Source: a virus. Taken from it: DNA of 35,685 nucleotides. The position numbers and the translations under genes are program-made. Each line of letters begins with the position of its first letter. Position 1 is the stretch's first letter. Under the pieces are notes generated by a model. That model saw nothing but the letters and a program-made list of their open reading frames with translations, ran no database searches and had not been told where the DNA came from. The stretch is taken from positions 1-35,685 of the IMG/VR virus record IMGVR_UViG_3300048924_000378. One strand, 5' to 3'. Of this stretch, positions 9,446 through 17,843 are shown piece by piece.

Positions 9446-10570
9446 TTAGATCAACTCACCAGAAGCCAAAATTCTAAAGCCCGAATGGTTAATGAGTCGA
9501 GCCGTGCGCCCTTTAATATAAACATCACCCAAACACTCAATCCACATCTGCTTATCGTGGGCAGTAACTGCTTCGTGGTACTCCTTAGCGTTTAATTCAA
9601 TCTGTATGCTTCTGTCGGATTCGTTGATACGGGCTTCCACAGACACCTTGCCGACGTCCGCACCTTTATCGCGATGAAGTTTTCGAACGAATCCTCTGAC
9701 CATCCGTTGCGCCAAGACGTAGTCATCCCTGTAGTACCCGGCCGCCACCTTTAGCAAGCGCACATTGTCATGATCAAATGCGAAGACCTTTGTGACGCCA
9801 TCAAACCATGGTCCGGCTGCACCCGAGATCCTGATCTCAAAATCTCTTTGTCTACCCTCGCCACTGAAGCCCATCAATGCATCGCAAAGATTAGCGCTAG
9901 CTCCGGATCGGACCGCAGTATCAAACTCCGTCAACTGACCCGTATCATCATATTTTCCACCTGCTAAAAGAAGTGCCTCTATCCCATGAGCCAAGCTGAG
10001 CGCCACGCCCTCCACAGGCTCCGCTCCATCAATAACGATTTGAGAAGGCGCGTCCGGCTGTGGAACCAAAACATTTACGACATAACTGCCGACCTCGGTC
10101 TGTCCGAGAAGCAAAGAATCTATGTATGACGCTGCATCTTTGGGCGGTTTTCCAGAAAAAATCCGCCTTTTGGAAAACATGGCCATTGCGGCCGACATAA
10201 GCATGTCTTTCGCCTTTTCAATCAGCAAGACTCCATCATTTAGAGGAATAGTTCCACCGTTGGTGTCAGATCCAATGACACGAACCGCAACGATGCTTGA
10301 GAACATGTTAAGAACATCTCTCAATACATCCTTTAATTCTCTTTTTTCGAATTCAGCTATAGCGGTCATCGCATCCTGCATGCGGCGCGTGTAATCCTTG
10401 ATTTCTTCCGATGTTGGCAGTAACACCTCTGCATCGAAGTTCTCGGGCCGATGCCATATGGTCGCAACTGTTCTAAGTAGGCCGTCAGATGCCCACCCTG
10501 ACTTTTTAAGGTAAGCGGACACTTGATCAATAGTCACATGATCTACGATGCGCAATGATGATGGACTCAT
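9446..10570 (-). CDS. Unknown partner protein of DUF4365 nuclease (candidate defence gene)
   Basis: 374 residues, no recognised domain. The sequence looks like a soluble mixed alpha/beta protein: an N-terminal helical part (about 1-110), a middle part with VVNVLVP and VIDGAEPVEGVALSLAHGIEALLLAGG (about 175-215), and a C-terminal part with FDHDNVRLLKVAAGYY and KVSVEARINESDRSIQIELNAKEY. The start codon overlaps the stop of the upstream DUF4365 gene as ATGA, so the two are translationally coupled and probably work together. Base composition is clearly AT-richer than the flanking virion genes, and AT-rich DNA follows the stop, which points to separate acquisition. A role as sensor or effector in phage defence is inference from context only. 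Confidence 0.75.
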   Translation of the reverse strand: MSPSSLRIVDHVTIDQVSAYLKKSGWASDGLLRTVATIWHRPENFDAEVLLPTSEEIKDYTRRMQDAMTAIAEFEKRELKDVLRDVLNMFSSIVAVRVIGSDTNGGTIPLNDGVLLIEKAKDMLMSAAMAMFSKRRIFSGKPPKDAASYIDSLLLGQTEVGSYVVNVLVPQPDAPSQIVIDGAEPVEGVALSLAHGIEALLLAGGKYDDTGQLTEFDTAVRSGASANLCDALMGFSGEGRQRDFEIRISGAAGPWFDGVTKVFAFDHDNVRLLKVAAGYYRDDYVLAQRMVRGFVRKLHRDKGADVGKVSVEARINESDRSIQIELNAKEYHEAVTAHDKQMWIECLGDVYIKGRTARLINHSGFRILASGELI

Positions 10571-11067
10571 ATGCCCACCCCTCGGCTTGCGGCCTCCATC
10601 ATCTTGACCAAAACTTCCGTGGTCAATCTCTGGGACAAAGGGATATCAACAGTCACGGACGCATCGTTGGAAGTTTCAGGAGCGTCGCGCAGTGAAACCC
10701 AAAAGCAATTGTTGTGCAAGGACACGTGCTCCTCATGATGCCTCACCCATGTATCCACAGTATCAGGAACGAGCAGAACAGCAAGATATCTAGGGCACAC
10801 AAAATCTGAGCCCTGAAGATCGGAGTAGTTCTTAACAGACAGCGGAAATTTGATCACGCCACCTTTAACGAGGTCTTGCGACGTGCACTTCAGCTGAAAC
10901 TGAATCTGCGGGCTGCGCACCTTTGCCCCCTTGTATCCCTTCGACTGGAAGAGAACGTCAATGCTGTCATCGTCAACCTCAAGTTTTCCGGGATTGAACC
11001 CGGCTTGAGCCGCCAGTGCGGCCAGATAAGCGCACTGGAATTGCTCCTTTTGCTTTTGCTTGTCCAT
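10567..11067 (-). CDS. DUF4365 family PD-(D/E)xK-type nuclease-like protein
   Basis: 166 residues. The pattern SIDV (D37), then IQFQLKCT (Q58-x-K60) about 20 residues later, preceded by a helix with E8, fits the D...QxK active site of the PD-(D/E)xK nuclease fold as found in DUF4365 proteins. A conserved-looking 'FPLSVKNYSDL...PRYLAVLLVP' segment follows (about 74-101). GGAGGATGA precedes the ATG at 11067. It is the first gene of a two-gene unit ending in an ATGA overlap. AT-richer than its surroundings and located among virion genes, it is likely a phage-carried defence or exclusion nuclease; substrate and trigger are unknown. Confidence 0.75.
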   Translation of the reverse strand: MDKQKQKEQFQCAYLAALAAQAGFNPGKLEVDDDSIDVLFQSKGYKGAKVRSPQIQFQLKCTSQDLVKGGVIKFPLSVKNYSDLQGSDFVCPRYLAVLLVPDTVDTWVRHHEEHVSLHNNCFWVSLRDAPETSNDASVTVDIPLSQRLTTEVLVKMMEAASRGVGI

Positions 11068-11216
11068 TCATCCTCCAGTAACCGCATGTTACTCGAGTGC
11101 TGCAGCAAAATACTGTTGAAATATACAGTATCGACAAGCGGATTGCAAGTCTTGACCGGAACCAACTGATGTTTAAGGCGGGATGCGCTGCTAAAGTCGC
11201 GCCAACAGGAGGAGCT

Positions 11217-11891
11217 ATGGGAGCTGTGAAGAGGTTATTGGTCGCTGCCGCGCTGGCCGCGCTCGGGACGCCTGCCCTGGCGGCGGACTACGCCACCTGC
11301 CTGCTAGACAAGCTGCCTGGAGTGAAGAACGCACCGGCCCATGCTGCCGCGCTGAACCTGTGTGCCCAGCAGCACCCAGACAAGTTCTTCGAGATCCGCC
11401 GCGGCTCTGGCCGTGGCCTGCTGGGCCCGAAGTCTCCAGAGCAGTGCACGCTGGACAAGGCGCGCGACACGTCGTGGCAGCCGGCGGCTGGGATGATCAT
11501 GCGCGCGTGCGGGTGCCTGTACACGCCGAGCGCTGGCCCGACGGACATGTGCGAGCGGTATCCGCTGTCTGCGGAGATTCGCGCGCAGCACCCGCAGGTG
11601 AAGACCGATGCAGACCTGCTGAAGCTGGAAACGCACTACAGGAAGATCTACGCCGTGCACCCGGACGCCGATGCTCTGTTTGCCCGGAAGGACTTCTGGG
11701 CCTGGGTGACGCAGGACAAGGGCCGGGAGCAGACCCTGACCAAGGGCTCAACGGCCGTTGTGGTCAGGGTGTTGGGGGAGTTCAAGTCTTCGAGGAGCGA
11801 GATCGAAGAGGCACTGCGCAACGCGCCGCCCCATCAACCTCGCAACCCCTTCTCGGACCCAAACTACGGCAAGGACCTGTTGCCGAAGTAG
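11217..11891 (+). CDS. Exported six-cysteine protein ending in NPFSDPNYGK motif
   Basis: 224 residues. The ATG at 11217 is chosen because AGGAGG precedes it and it begins a signal peptide (about 1-22, ending ALA before ADYATC). The mature protein has six cysteines, including a CGC cluster, which suggests disulfides in the periplasm. No enzyme motif is seen. The last 15 residues, NPFSDPNYGKDLLPK, repeat the N-terminal motif of the giant virion protein. The gene converges with the downstream internal-protein gene, only 3 bases apart, and is divergent from the DUF4365 cassette, so it is an accessory insertion with its own promoter. Function unknown. Confidence 0.7.
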   Translation: MGAVKRLLVAAALAALGTPALAADYATCLLDKLPGVKNAPAHAAALNLCAQQHPDKFFEIRRGSGRGLLGPKSPEQCTLDKARDTSWQPAAGMIMRACGCLYTPSAGPTDMCERYPLSAEIRAQHPQVKTDADLLKLETHYRKIYAVHPDADALFARKDFWAWVTQDKGREQTLTKGSTAVVVRVLGEFKSSRSEIEEALRNAPPHQPRNPFSDPNYGKDLLPK

Positions 11892-11894
11892 GCG

Positions 11895-13400
11895 TTATCG
11901 GGACGCGACGATGCGAGCCGCGGCGCCCTTCCCGTAAATCTCATCGAACATCGCGGCTTGCCCAGGATTGGCTCGCAACGCAGCAATGTGATTTGCCGAC
12001 GGCTGTGCTGCCCCGCCTCCCTCCACCTGCTGCACCTCGCCCGTGACGGCGTTGTGCCGGATGATGCTCCCCTGGGTTGTTGAGCCATCCGCATTTTTGA
12101 TCGCGGGCGTGACCGTGACCTTCCAGGGTGACTGCTCGGTCTCGCCGTTGATCGCGCGCAGGGATTGCTGGGCCTGCTGACGCTGCTGCGGTGTGGCGTT
12201 GGGATCGAGGAACGTGCTGCGCAGTCGCTCCTCCTGTTGAAGTGCCCGCGACTTGAACCCGCGCGCCGCGATCTCCGAATCAGCAGTGCGGCGCTCGGTG
12301 TCCAGCCGCTGCTGATCCACATTGAAACCGCGTGCTGTGCGGAAGGTGTCGGCCGCGATGCGGTCGCGCTCCAGCTGCTGCTGGCCGGCCGCGAAGCCCA
12401 GGCGGGTGTCGTAGCGCTGAGCCTCCTGCAGGCGTGCCAGGTCGCCGCGATCTGAGGCGCGGAGGTTGCTGGCACGGCGGAAGCCGCGCGCGTCCCCGGA
12501 GCCCATGATGGCCACGCGCTGGATAGGAGATGTGGGTGGCGGCGCCATGGCTGCCTGCACGCGCTGCATGGATTCGGCCTGTTGCTGGCCTGCCAGGTTG
12601 TTGGCGGCGTTCTGGTTGCGCCAGGACGGAAGGCCGCGCGGCTGGTCGCCCAGGGCCGCAGCCTGCGCGCTGTCGGCGTAGCTGTTGCCGCGGCGGAACA
12701 CGCCGGGCATCACCTCGGACGGTCCAGCCGTATCAGGCGGCCCCATGCTGGAGCCAGCCTCACTTGTGCTGCTGGTGACGGAGCTTGCCTGAGTGGGAGC
12801 CGGAGTTGCCTGTGCGGAAGGGGCCACGGTAGATGCCGAAGCCGGGGTCGATACCGCTGCCGCGCCCCCTGCCAAGCCAGCGCCGGACGCCCATCCACGC
12901 GCAGCATTTGAACCGGAGTTGATGGCTCCGCTGATCGCTCCGCCTGTGCGCCCCACAACCGACAGAGAACCACCCAGGGCACCAGGCATGGCGTTGGCCA
13001 AGTTCGATACATTGCGCCCAACGTCGGTATTCATGGCGCTGTCCTGGGAGCCGTCAGGCAACGGTGCCTTAGGGTAGCCATCCGTGGGAATTTGGTCTTC
13101 GGGCCGGCCGCCATTGGCGAAGAACACCTTGGGCTTGAAGCCGCGCGGAACCCAAGCCTCTTCAGCAGCGGGGGTGTGGGTGGCATCGACGGCTGCTTGC
13201 AGCGCGCCCGCGCCGCCCATGGCGTGCACGGTATCGGGAGGCAGGACGAACTCGCCCGGCTTGAACATGCCGGGGATGGAGTCGGGCGCCTGGTTCTGGG
13301 CCTGTGCCAGTGCCTCGCTCTGGCGTTGGTTGCGCGTGCGAAAGCCCAGCTTGGGCTGCGGGGCCGGCGGCGCCTTCTTGTCAGGGTGAAAGCCGAACAT
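11895..13400 (-). CDS. Phage internal or tail virion protein (501 aa)
   Basis: 501 residues from the ATG at 13400 (the frame is open further upstream, but that part reads across the neighbouring gene; GAAAGG lies before this ATG). Near the N-terminus PGEFVLPPDTVHAMGG (about 47-62) resembles a segment found in many tail and internal proteins. Then follows a Gly/Ala/Ser/Thr-rich low-complexity region (about 130-240) and a long Gln/Arg/Ala-rich, probably coiled-coil region (about 310-430) with repeated 'QQLERDR/QQRLDTERR/QQEERLR' patterns. The position, directly after the adaptor and before the giant gene, suits a protein ejected with the DNA or forming part of the tail. The exact role is not established by sequence. 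Confidence 0.7.
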   Translation of the reverse strand: MFGFHPDKKAPPAPQPKLGFRTRNQRQSEALAQAQNQAPDSIPGMFKPGEFVLPPDTVHAMGGAGALQAAVDATHTPAAEEAWVPRGFKPKVFFANGGRPEDQIPTDGYPKAPLPDGSQDSAMNTDVGRNVSNLANAMPGALGGSLSVVGRTGGAISGAINSGSNAARGWASGAGLAGGAAAVSTPASASTVAPSAQATPAPTQASSVTSSTSEAGSSMGPPDTAGPSEVMPGVFRRGNSYADSAQAAALGDQPRGLPSWRNQNAANNLAGQQQAESMQRVQAAMAPPPTSPIQRVAIMGSGDARGFRRASNLRASDRGDLARLQEAQRYDTRLGFAAGQQQLERDRIAADTFRTARGFNVDQQRLDTERRTADSEIAARGFKSRALQQEERLRSTFLDPNATPQQRQQAQQSLRAINGETEQSPWKVTVTPAIKNADGSTTQGSIIRHNAVTGEVQQVEGGGAAQPSANHIAALRANPGQAAMFDEIYGKGAAARIVASR

Positions 13401-13410
13401 GGCTGGCCTT

Positions 13411-14082
13411 TCAGAGAATGATGGATTCGGTGACGTGCGGCACGTCTTCGCGCGTCTCCCGACGCATGTCGGAATCGGGGCGCCGGCCGAAATACTTGGT
13501 GAACTCGCGCTCGGACAACTCGGCACGGGTCGGGTCGAAGGCCTCGGAGTCGGGCTGGGAAAAGCCGCGATACAGTGCCCACAGCACCAGCTTGTCGTGG
13601 CTGAAGGCATGGATCTCGGGCACGTCGGACCCGGACCGCATCTCGCTCAAGGGCAGCCGGTAGCCTTCCAGCATGATCTGGCCGGCGCGCGGCGGTGCCG
13701 GCACCAGGCGAATGGCGCCTTCGCTCTGCACGGCCCATCGCACCCGGTCCATGCGCTTGTGGCGCCACCCCGGTTGATTGCGGTCCAGCCATTCAGTGGA
13801 GACCAGGTCCAGCTGCTGCGGCTCGCTCGCACCGTCGCATGCATAGGACAGGTGCGTGATCTCGTAGAGCGCCGGGTGCAGCTGGTATGTGCTCTGCCCT
13901 TCCTTGGCCGCAATGCGGCAAATTCCCGGAAGGCTGGATTCCAGCAGGAGCCGCCCGCGCACCGCGGCCTCGGCCACCGCGTCGTTCAGCCACATGGTGA
14001 TCTTCTTGTCAGTCCACCGATAGGTCTCGACCTCATCATCGGCCGCGACCCGGAACCGCGCGATCAGGTCTTTGAGGTTCAT
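13411..14082 (-). CDS. Phage head-tail adaptor protein
   Basis: 223 residues. The start MNLKDLIARFRVAADD and the segment WTDKKITMWLNDAVAEAAVRGRLL are typical of the all-helical adaptor proteins (SU10 gp-like, P22 gp4-like) that attach beneath the portal ring after DNA packaging. A beta-rich middle with YQLHPALYEITHLSY and a late helical part (HDKLVLWALYRGFS, then AELSEREFTKYFG) also match that family. It lies downstream of capsid and decoration genes, one base from the preceding reading frame, which suits a connector. Family assignment is good; which ring position it occupies is inference. Confidence 0.75.
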   Translation of the reverse strand: MNLKDLIARFRVAADDEVETYRWTDKKITMWLNDAVAEAAVRGRLLLESSLPGICRIAAKEGQSTYQLHPALYEITHLSYACDGASEPQQLDLVSTEWLDRNQPGWRHKRMDRVRWAVQSEGAIRLVPAPPRAGQIMLEGYRLPLSEMRSGSDVPEIHAFSHDKLVLWALYRGFSQPDSEAFDPTRAELSEREFTKYFGRRPDSDMRRETREDVPHVTESIIL

Positions 14083-14083
14083 A

Positions 14084-14533
14084 TCAGCGGGCTCCGAACT
14101 GCTCTATCAGGGTGGCCACTTCGGCGCGCATCTTGGCCTCGCCCTTGCGCGCGTCCAGCTTGACCTCGTACTTTGCGGCGTACTCGGCCAGGGCGCCCTT
14201 GTCCATGCCTTCGATGGTCAGCAGCATGGCCTCGGTGGCCGCCCGCTCTTGCTGCTGCAGCTGCTCTACCTGCTGTTGGGCGGCCTGGGCCTGTTGAAGC
14301 GCAGCATCGTCCTGCGTCTGCGTGGCGTCAGGCTGCTGTTCCTGTTGGTCGGCAGGCTGCAGCTGCTCTACCTGCTGCTGATCGACGGAAGCGCGGCGGA
14401 ATTCCACGAAGCGCAGCAGCTTGCGCGCGACGGCCTCGGGCACCAGCTTGGTGTCGCCAGGCTCCCAATGGGTGGCAGCGTGACGGTCGTGATAGGGCTT
14501 CTTGCCCGTGTATTCCAGCTTGTCGAACTTCAT
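14084..14533 (-). CDS. Hypothetical phage head-region protein with Gln-rich middle
   Basis: 149 residues. The N-terminus (about 1-45, with YTGKKPYHDRH and WEPGDTKLVPEAVARKLLRF) looks like a small conserved phage domain found next to capsid genes. The middle (about 50-95) is low-complexity Gln/Ala/Glu. The C-terminus (about 105-149, MDKGALAEYAAKYEVKLDARKG) resembles a short HeH/SAP-like helix-extended-loop-helix. It lies between the decoration-type protein and the adaptor, so a minor head protein is likely. Function not recognised. Confidence 0.6.
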   Translation of the reverse strand: MKFDKLEYTGKKPYHDRHAATHWEPGDTKLVPEAVARKLLRFVEFRRASVDQQQVEQLQPADQQEQQPDATQTQDDAALQQAQAAQQQVEQLQQQERAATEAMLLTIEGMDKGALAEYAAKYEVKLDARKGEAKMRAEVATLIEQFGAR

Positions 14534-14555
14534 GATTCGCTCCGTTCATGTGAAA

Positions 14556-14576
14556 CAAGCCGGACAGGCCGGCTTG
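14556..14576 (-). terminator. Hairpin between decoration-type and minor head genes
   Basis: Perfect 8-bp stem CAAGCCGG / CCGGCTTG with a 5-base loop. Read leftward it is followed only by TTTC, so it is a weak terminator or an attenuator that could lower expression below the capsid genes. A second GC-rich hairpin (GCCGCG-AG-CGCGGC, 14591-14604) lies just before it. Confidence 0.4.
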
Positions 14577-14609
14577 CTGCATGGTTCATCGCCGCGAGCG
14601 CGGCTTCGG

Positions 14610-15086
14610 TCAGGCCACGCCTTCGGGGACGCCCAGCACCACCACGTCCAGCGCGCTGGCCTTGGCGTTGTCCGCGCCGCCCACGGTCAGGATCAGGTAG
14701 GCATCCTTCGGCAGCGTAATGACCGGGTTGGCAGTGGCGTTGCGCAGGCGCGCCGTGGCGGCCAGGTTCACGGCCGCGCCGAAGTAGTCGTCGTCCTGGG
14801 GCACGGCCGGCACGTCCACGCCGTCGGCATACTCAAAACCGATCTTGGCGGTGACGGATGCCGTCATGCCAACGGCAACGACGACCAGGCTGTCGATCAG
14901 CTTGAAGCCAGCGGGCAGCAGGCCCAGGCGGATCTTTGTGCCCTGGATGGCGGGCGTCAGGATGTCGCCGCCCAGGGCCGCGCCGGCCGCGTTGGTGGCC
15001 AGGGTGTAATGCAGGGCGCTCAGGTTGCCCCACGGCGTCGCGCCCAGGCGATTGCTGGCGGACTGCACTTTGGTGATGGTTGCCAT
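14610..15086 (-). CDS. Probable capsid decoration or head-fibre-type protein
   Basis: 158 residues, predicted mostly beta strand with many Val/Ala/Thr and Gly, as in small capsid-surface proteins. Segments such as NAAGAALGGDILTP, PAGFKLIDSLVVV and AYLILTVGGADNAKA look like strands of a compact sandwich. GGAGG precedes the ATG at 15086. It follows directly after the major capsid gene and is followed by terminator-like hairpins, the usual position and regulation of an abundant capsid accessory protein. The assignment rests on position, size and composition. Confidence 0.6.
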   Translation of the reverse strand: MATITKVQSASNRLGATPWGNLSALHYTLATNAAGAALGGDILTPAIQGTKIRLGLLPAGFKLIDSLVVVAVGMTASVTAKIGFEYADGVDVPAVPQDDDYFGAAVNLAATARLRNATANPVITLPKDAYLILTVGGADNAKASALDVVVLGVPEGVA

Positions 15087-15159
15087 GTTGGCCTCCGATG
15101 AAATGGTGAAGAACTCAGCGGAGGACAGGCGATCAGCTGACCGCCCGCCCTGGGGCGCG

Positions 15160-16452
15160 TCAGTTGCGCTCGCCGATGATGCGCACTGCCGTGTCGATGG
15201 CCGTGGCGCCGTGATCGGTGTAGTGCTTCTTGCCGTTGCCCTGCGACACCAGCCAGCGGATCTTGAACACGCCCATGATGGCGCCGATCAACAGCTCCAG
15301 CTTGTCGCCGTGGTCGAAGTCCTTCTCGCTCCAGAAGAAGGGCATGCCGCCGTGCTTGGACTTGCCGAAAGCCTGGGCCAGGGACTGGCCGCCCAGCAGG
15401 ATCGCGCGGTCCACTGCGTGGGTGGTGCCGAACGAGGCGGGGACGACGCAGGTGCTTTCCGTCTCGGTCTCGTAGGAGGCGCAGTAGCGCACCGTGTCGC
15501 CGGCATAGAAGCGGATGGGCTTGGGCATCTTGCAGATCAAGATGCCGTTCCACAGGCCTACTTCACCCAGGAACAGGGGGTGGTTGTTGGCCTTGGACGC
15601 GCGTGCCAGGGCGTTCGCTTGGAACTGGCGGAAGCCGGGGTCCTGGGCGAAGGCGTGGTACTGCGCAGGCGAGACCAGCAGAACGCGCAGCGGCGAATCC
15701 TCGGCCACCTTGTCCTCGGGGATCTTGATGGCAGGCGGCGGCAGCGGGATCGATTCCATCGTCGTGCGAATGCTGTCCACCACATCCATGCCGAGTACGT
15801 CGGTGGATGCAATGTCCAGCTCACCCGCGTTGGCGGCCACGGTCTTGATGGCATCGCCATCCGCGACGAAGTGGCGATTGCGTGTGGGCGCCTTCACTTC
15901 ATTGATGGCGAATTCCGCGAACTGCGGATGTGCCTCGGTAGGCAGGCGCCATTCGATGTTGTCGTGGAAGCCGCGCGCGCCGGCCAAGTGGGTCAGCATC
16001 AGCTGGTCCTGGTAGCCGTTCATCAGCGACAGCGCAATGGGTCGGCCGATGCGACGGAATTCCACGGGGGAATTCATATCGGTCATCGTGTCGCCGATGT
16101 CCACCGGGAAGCGGACCTGGTTCACGCGCACGCGGCCGTTGTCCAGCTCGATGCCCGTGCCCTTGCCCTCGGCCATGCGGCTGCCCATGATGGGATAGGC
16201 ATTGGTGGGCTGCACGAAGTGGAACTCCACCTCGGAGCCCTTTCCGCGCGTCAGGTCCACAGTGCGCACGATGGGCATGTCGGTGGAGGTCTGCTTGCTC
16301 AGCACGGCGCTGACGTGAGCCTCGCCCTGGGGGACAGTGCCCACCATGCGGTTCAGCGTCGAATTGCGCTGCATGGACTGAGCGAACAGCCCGGCAGCCT
16401 GGACGAATTGGGCATTCGGCGAACCGGTTGCCACATTGGTTTTTCCGGACAT
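15160..16452 (-). CDS. Major capsid protein, N4-gp56 family
   Basis: 430 residues. The sequence matches the N4-gp56/DUF4043 type major capsid protein in length and layout: an N-terminal helical arm (SPNAQFVQAAGLFAQSMQRN), a region with TDMPIVRTVDLTRGKGSEVEF, helices before VSPAQYHAFAQDPGF, and late strands with FWSEKDFDHGDKLELL and a closing GVFKIRW. These fold as an HK97-type shell protein. TGAGGACAT lies before the ATG at 16452. It follows the scaffold gene with a 70-base gap holding an imperfect hairpin (16474-16497), and precedes the decoration-type gene. Confidence 0.88.
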   Translation of the reverse strand: MSGKTNVATGSPNAQFVQAAGLFAQSMQRNSTLNRMVGTVPQGEAHVSAVLSKQTSTDMPIVRTVDLTRGKGSEVEFHFVQPTNAYPIMGSRMAEGKGTGIELDNGRVRVNQVRFPVDIGDTMTDMNSPVEFRRIGRPIALSLMNGYQDQLMLTHLAGARGFHDNIEWRLPTEAHPQFAEFAINEVKAPTRNRHFVADGDAIKTVAANAGELDIASTDVLGMDVVDSIRTTMESIPLPPPAIKIPEDKVAEDSPLRVLLVSPAQYHAFAQDPGFRQFQANALARASKANNHPLFLGEVGLWNGILICKMPKPIRFYAGDTVRYCASYETETESTCVVPASFGTTHAVDRAILLGGQSLAQAFGKSKHGGMPFFWSEKDFDHGDKLELLIGAIMGVFKIRWLVSQGNGKKHYTDHGATAIDTAVRIIGERN

Positions 16453-16522
16453 ATGTCCTCAGTCTTGGGGAGAGGGCTGCCTCATCACGAGGTGGCCCGG
16501 GTTTCAAAAATGCTTCAGTGGC

Positions 16523-17623
16523 TCACGCCACGCTGTTCATCAGGGCATCCAGCTTTGCCGGTGACATCCCGCTCATCACGTTGATCAGTGCCGCCGGGTT
16601 ATCGGCCAGGGCCTGCACGCGCTCTGCTTCGCTTGCACCGGCCGCCGCGCCCGTCAGTTCGGACAAGCTGACCGGCACGGCCTGTTCGGCCCCAGCCTTC
16701 GCCTTTGCCACGGCCGCATCCACGGCGTTGGCAGGAGCGGCTTGGCTGGCGGCAGGCGCTGCGGCAGGCCTGGCACCCTTGAAGGTGCTGAACACTTCCA
16801 CGATTTCCGCAGCAGAACCGTTCTGCAGGACATTGGCCACAGCTGCGCGCGCGAAAGCAGGCTGGGCATCCACCCACTGCTTGAACTCGGCAGAGTCGGC
16901 AATTTCGTCCGCGTCGGCGTGCGCCGCGTAGATCGCGTTTTCATGCGCCTGCTGCGCGCTGAGCTGTTCGCGCTGCTGGAGCGGCTGCATGGCCTGGGCC
17001 AGTCGCGCGTCCACCAATGCTGCAGCACGCTGGTCCACCAGCGCAGCCACGCCCTTGGCGATCCCCTCTTCCGAGAAGTCGCCGAACAGGGCCATGTCAA
17101 CGCCTTGGGTGGCAGCGGCCTGGGCAATGGCCAGGTTCTTGTCGGCCGAGGTCGGCGCCGCGCCAGCTTGCTCGCGGGCCGCGGCATCCGCCTGGGCCTG
17201 AGCGAGGTTGCTTTGCTGACTGCGGTTCAACTGCTCGATCTGCGCCTTCAAGGTGGCGTTCTCGCTCTCCAGCGAGTCGCCGCGCGCCTTGAACTGGTCA
17301 CGCTCGGTGCGAGCTTGAGCCAGCTTCTCAAACGGGATCGTGTAGTTGCCGGACTTGCTGGCAATGGGCGCGCCGGCCGGCTCGTCATCCTGAGCGGGCG
17401 CCGCGCCTGCAGCAGGTGCAGGAGCCGGTGTTGCTGCGACAGCGGGTGCGGCAGCAGGAGCGGGAGAAGGCGCTGCAGCAGTTTGCTCAGCGCCAGGGGT
17501 GGCGGTTGCGGGAGTAGCAGTGCTCTCGGCGTTGCTGGCTTCGGCGGTCTGGGCCGCGTCCGCGTCCAGATCCAGTTGCCCTGCAAAGGCGGATTCGAGC
17601 AGTTGCTCAGGTGACATCGGCAT
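16523..17623 (-). CDS. Phage scaffolding protein
   Basis: 366 residues from the ATG at 17623 (GGAG 8 bases upstream). Other in-frame ATGs at 17638 and 17617 are possible. The N-terminal third is Ala/Pro/Thr-rich and disordered. Residues about 95-150 form a coiled coil (FEKLAQARTERDQFKARGDSL and on through a Gln-rich helix), and the remainder is helical and Ala-rich, with an acidic start. This composition, with the position between portal and major capsid genes, is typical of scaffolding proteins that guide procapsid assembly and then leave. No protease domain is seen, so release is probably by exit rather than self-cleavage. Confidence 0.78.
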   Translation of the reverse strand: MPMSPEQLLESAFAGQLDLDADAAQTAEASNAESTATPATATPGAEQTAAAPSPAPAAAPAVAATPAPAPAAGAAPAQDDEPAGAPIASKSGNYTIPFEKLAQARTERDQFKARGDSLESENATLKAQIEQLNRSQQSNLAQAQADAAAREQAGAAPTSADKNLAIAQAAATQGVDMALFGDFSEEGIAKGVAALVDQRAAALVDARLAQAMQPLQQREQLSAQQAHENAIYAAHADADEIADSAEFKQWVDAQPAFARAAVANVLQNGSAAEIVEVFSTFKGARPAAAPAASQAAPANAVDAAVAKAKAGAEQAVPVSLSELTGAAAGASEAERVQALADNPAALINVMSGMSPAKLDALMNSVA

Positions 17624-17693
17624 GTAGGTGCTCCACATCCCCGGCTATCCGGCCGGGCCTGTTTGAAGGGGCACGCAGATTCGAGGATCAGGC

Positions 17694-17709
17694 CGGGGCC
17701 GAAGCCCCG
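17694..17709 (-). promoter_or_regulatory. UUCG-tetraloop hairpin between portal and scaffold genes
   Basis: On the coding strand the stem CGGGGC / GCCCCG closes a TTCG loop, a very stable RNA hairpin. No T-run follows, so it is probably an mRNA stability or processing element in the 220-base gap between portal and scaffold, not a terminator. Confidence 0.4.
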
Positions 17710-17843
17710 ACCATCACGCTCTCCAGCTGCGGGAGGTGCCGACCCATCACGGGCAGGCTTCTCGTCTCTGGCTTTCGCCTTTAACGTGGAACACAGTGTC
17801 AGGCGGCACGCCCGCCGCATCCAACTCTGGACGGAGTGACCAG

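Noticed and set aside
13401-13610. Extension of the 501-residue internal protein upstream of 13400
   Set aside because: The added residues are a shadow of the adaptor gene, and a ribosome-binding site lies before 13400.
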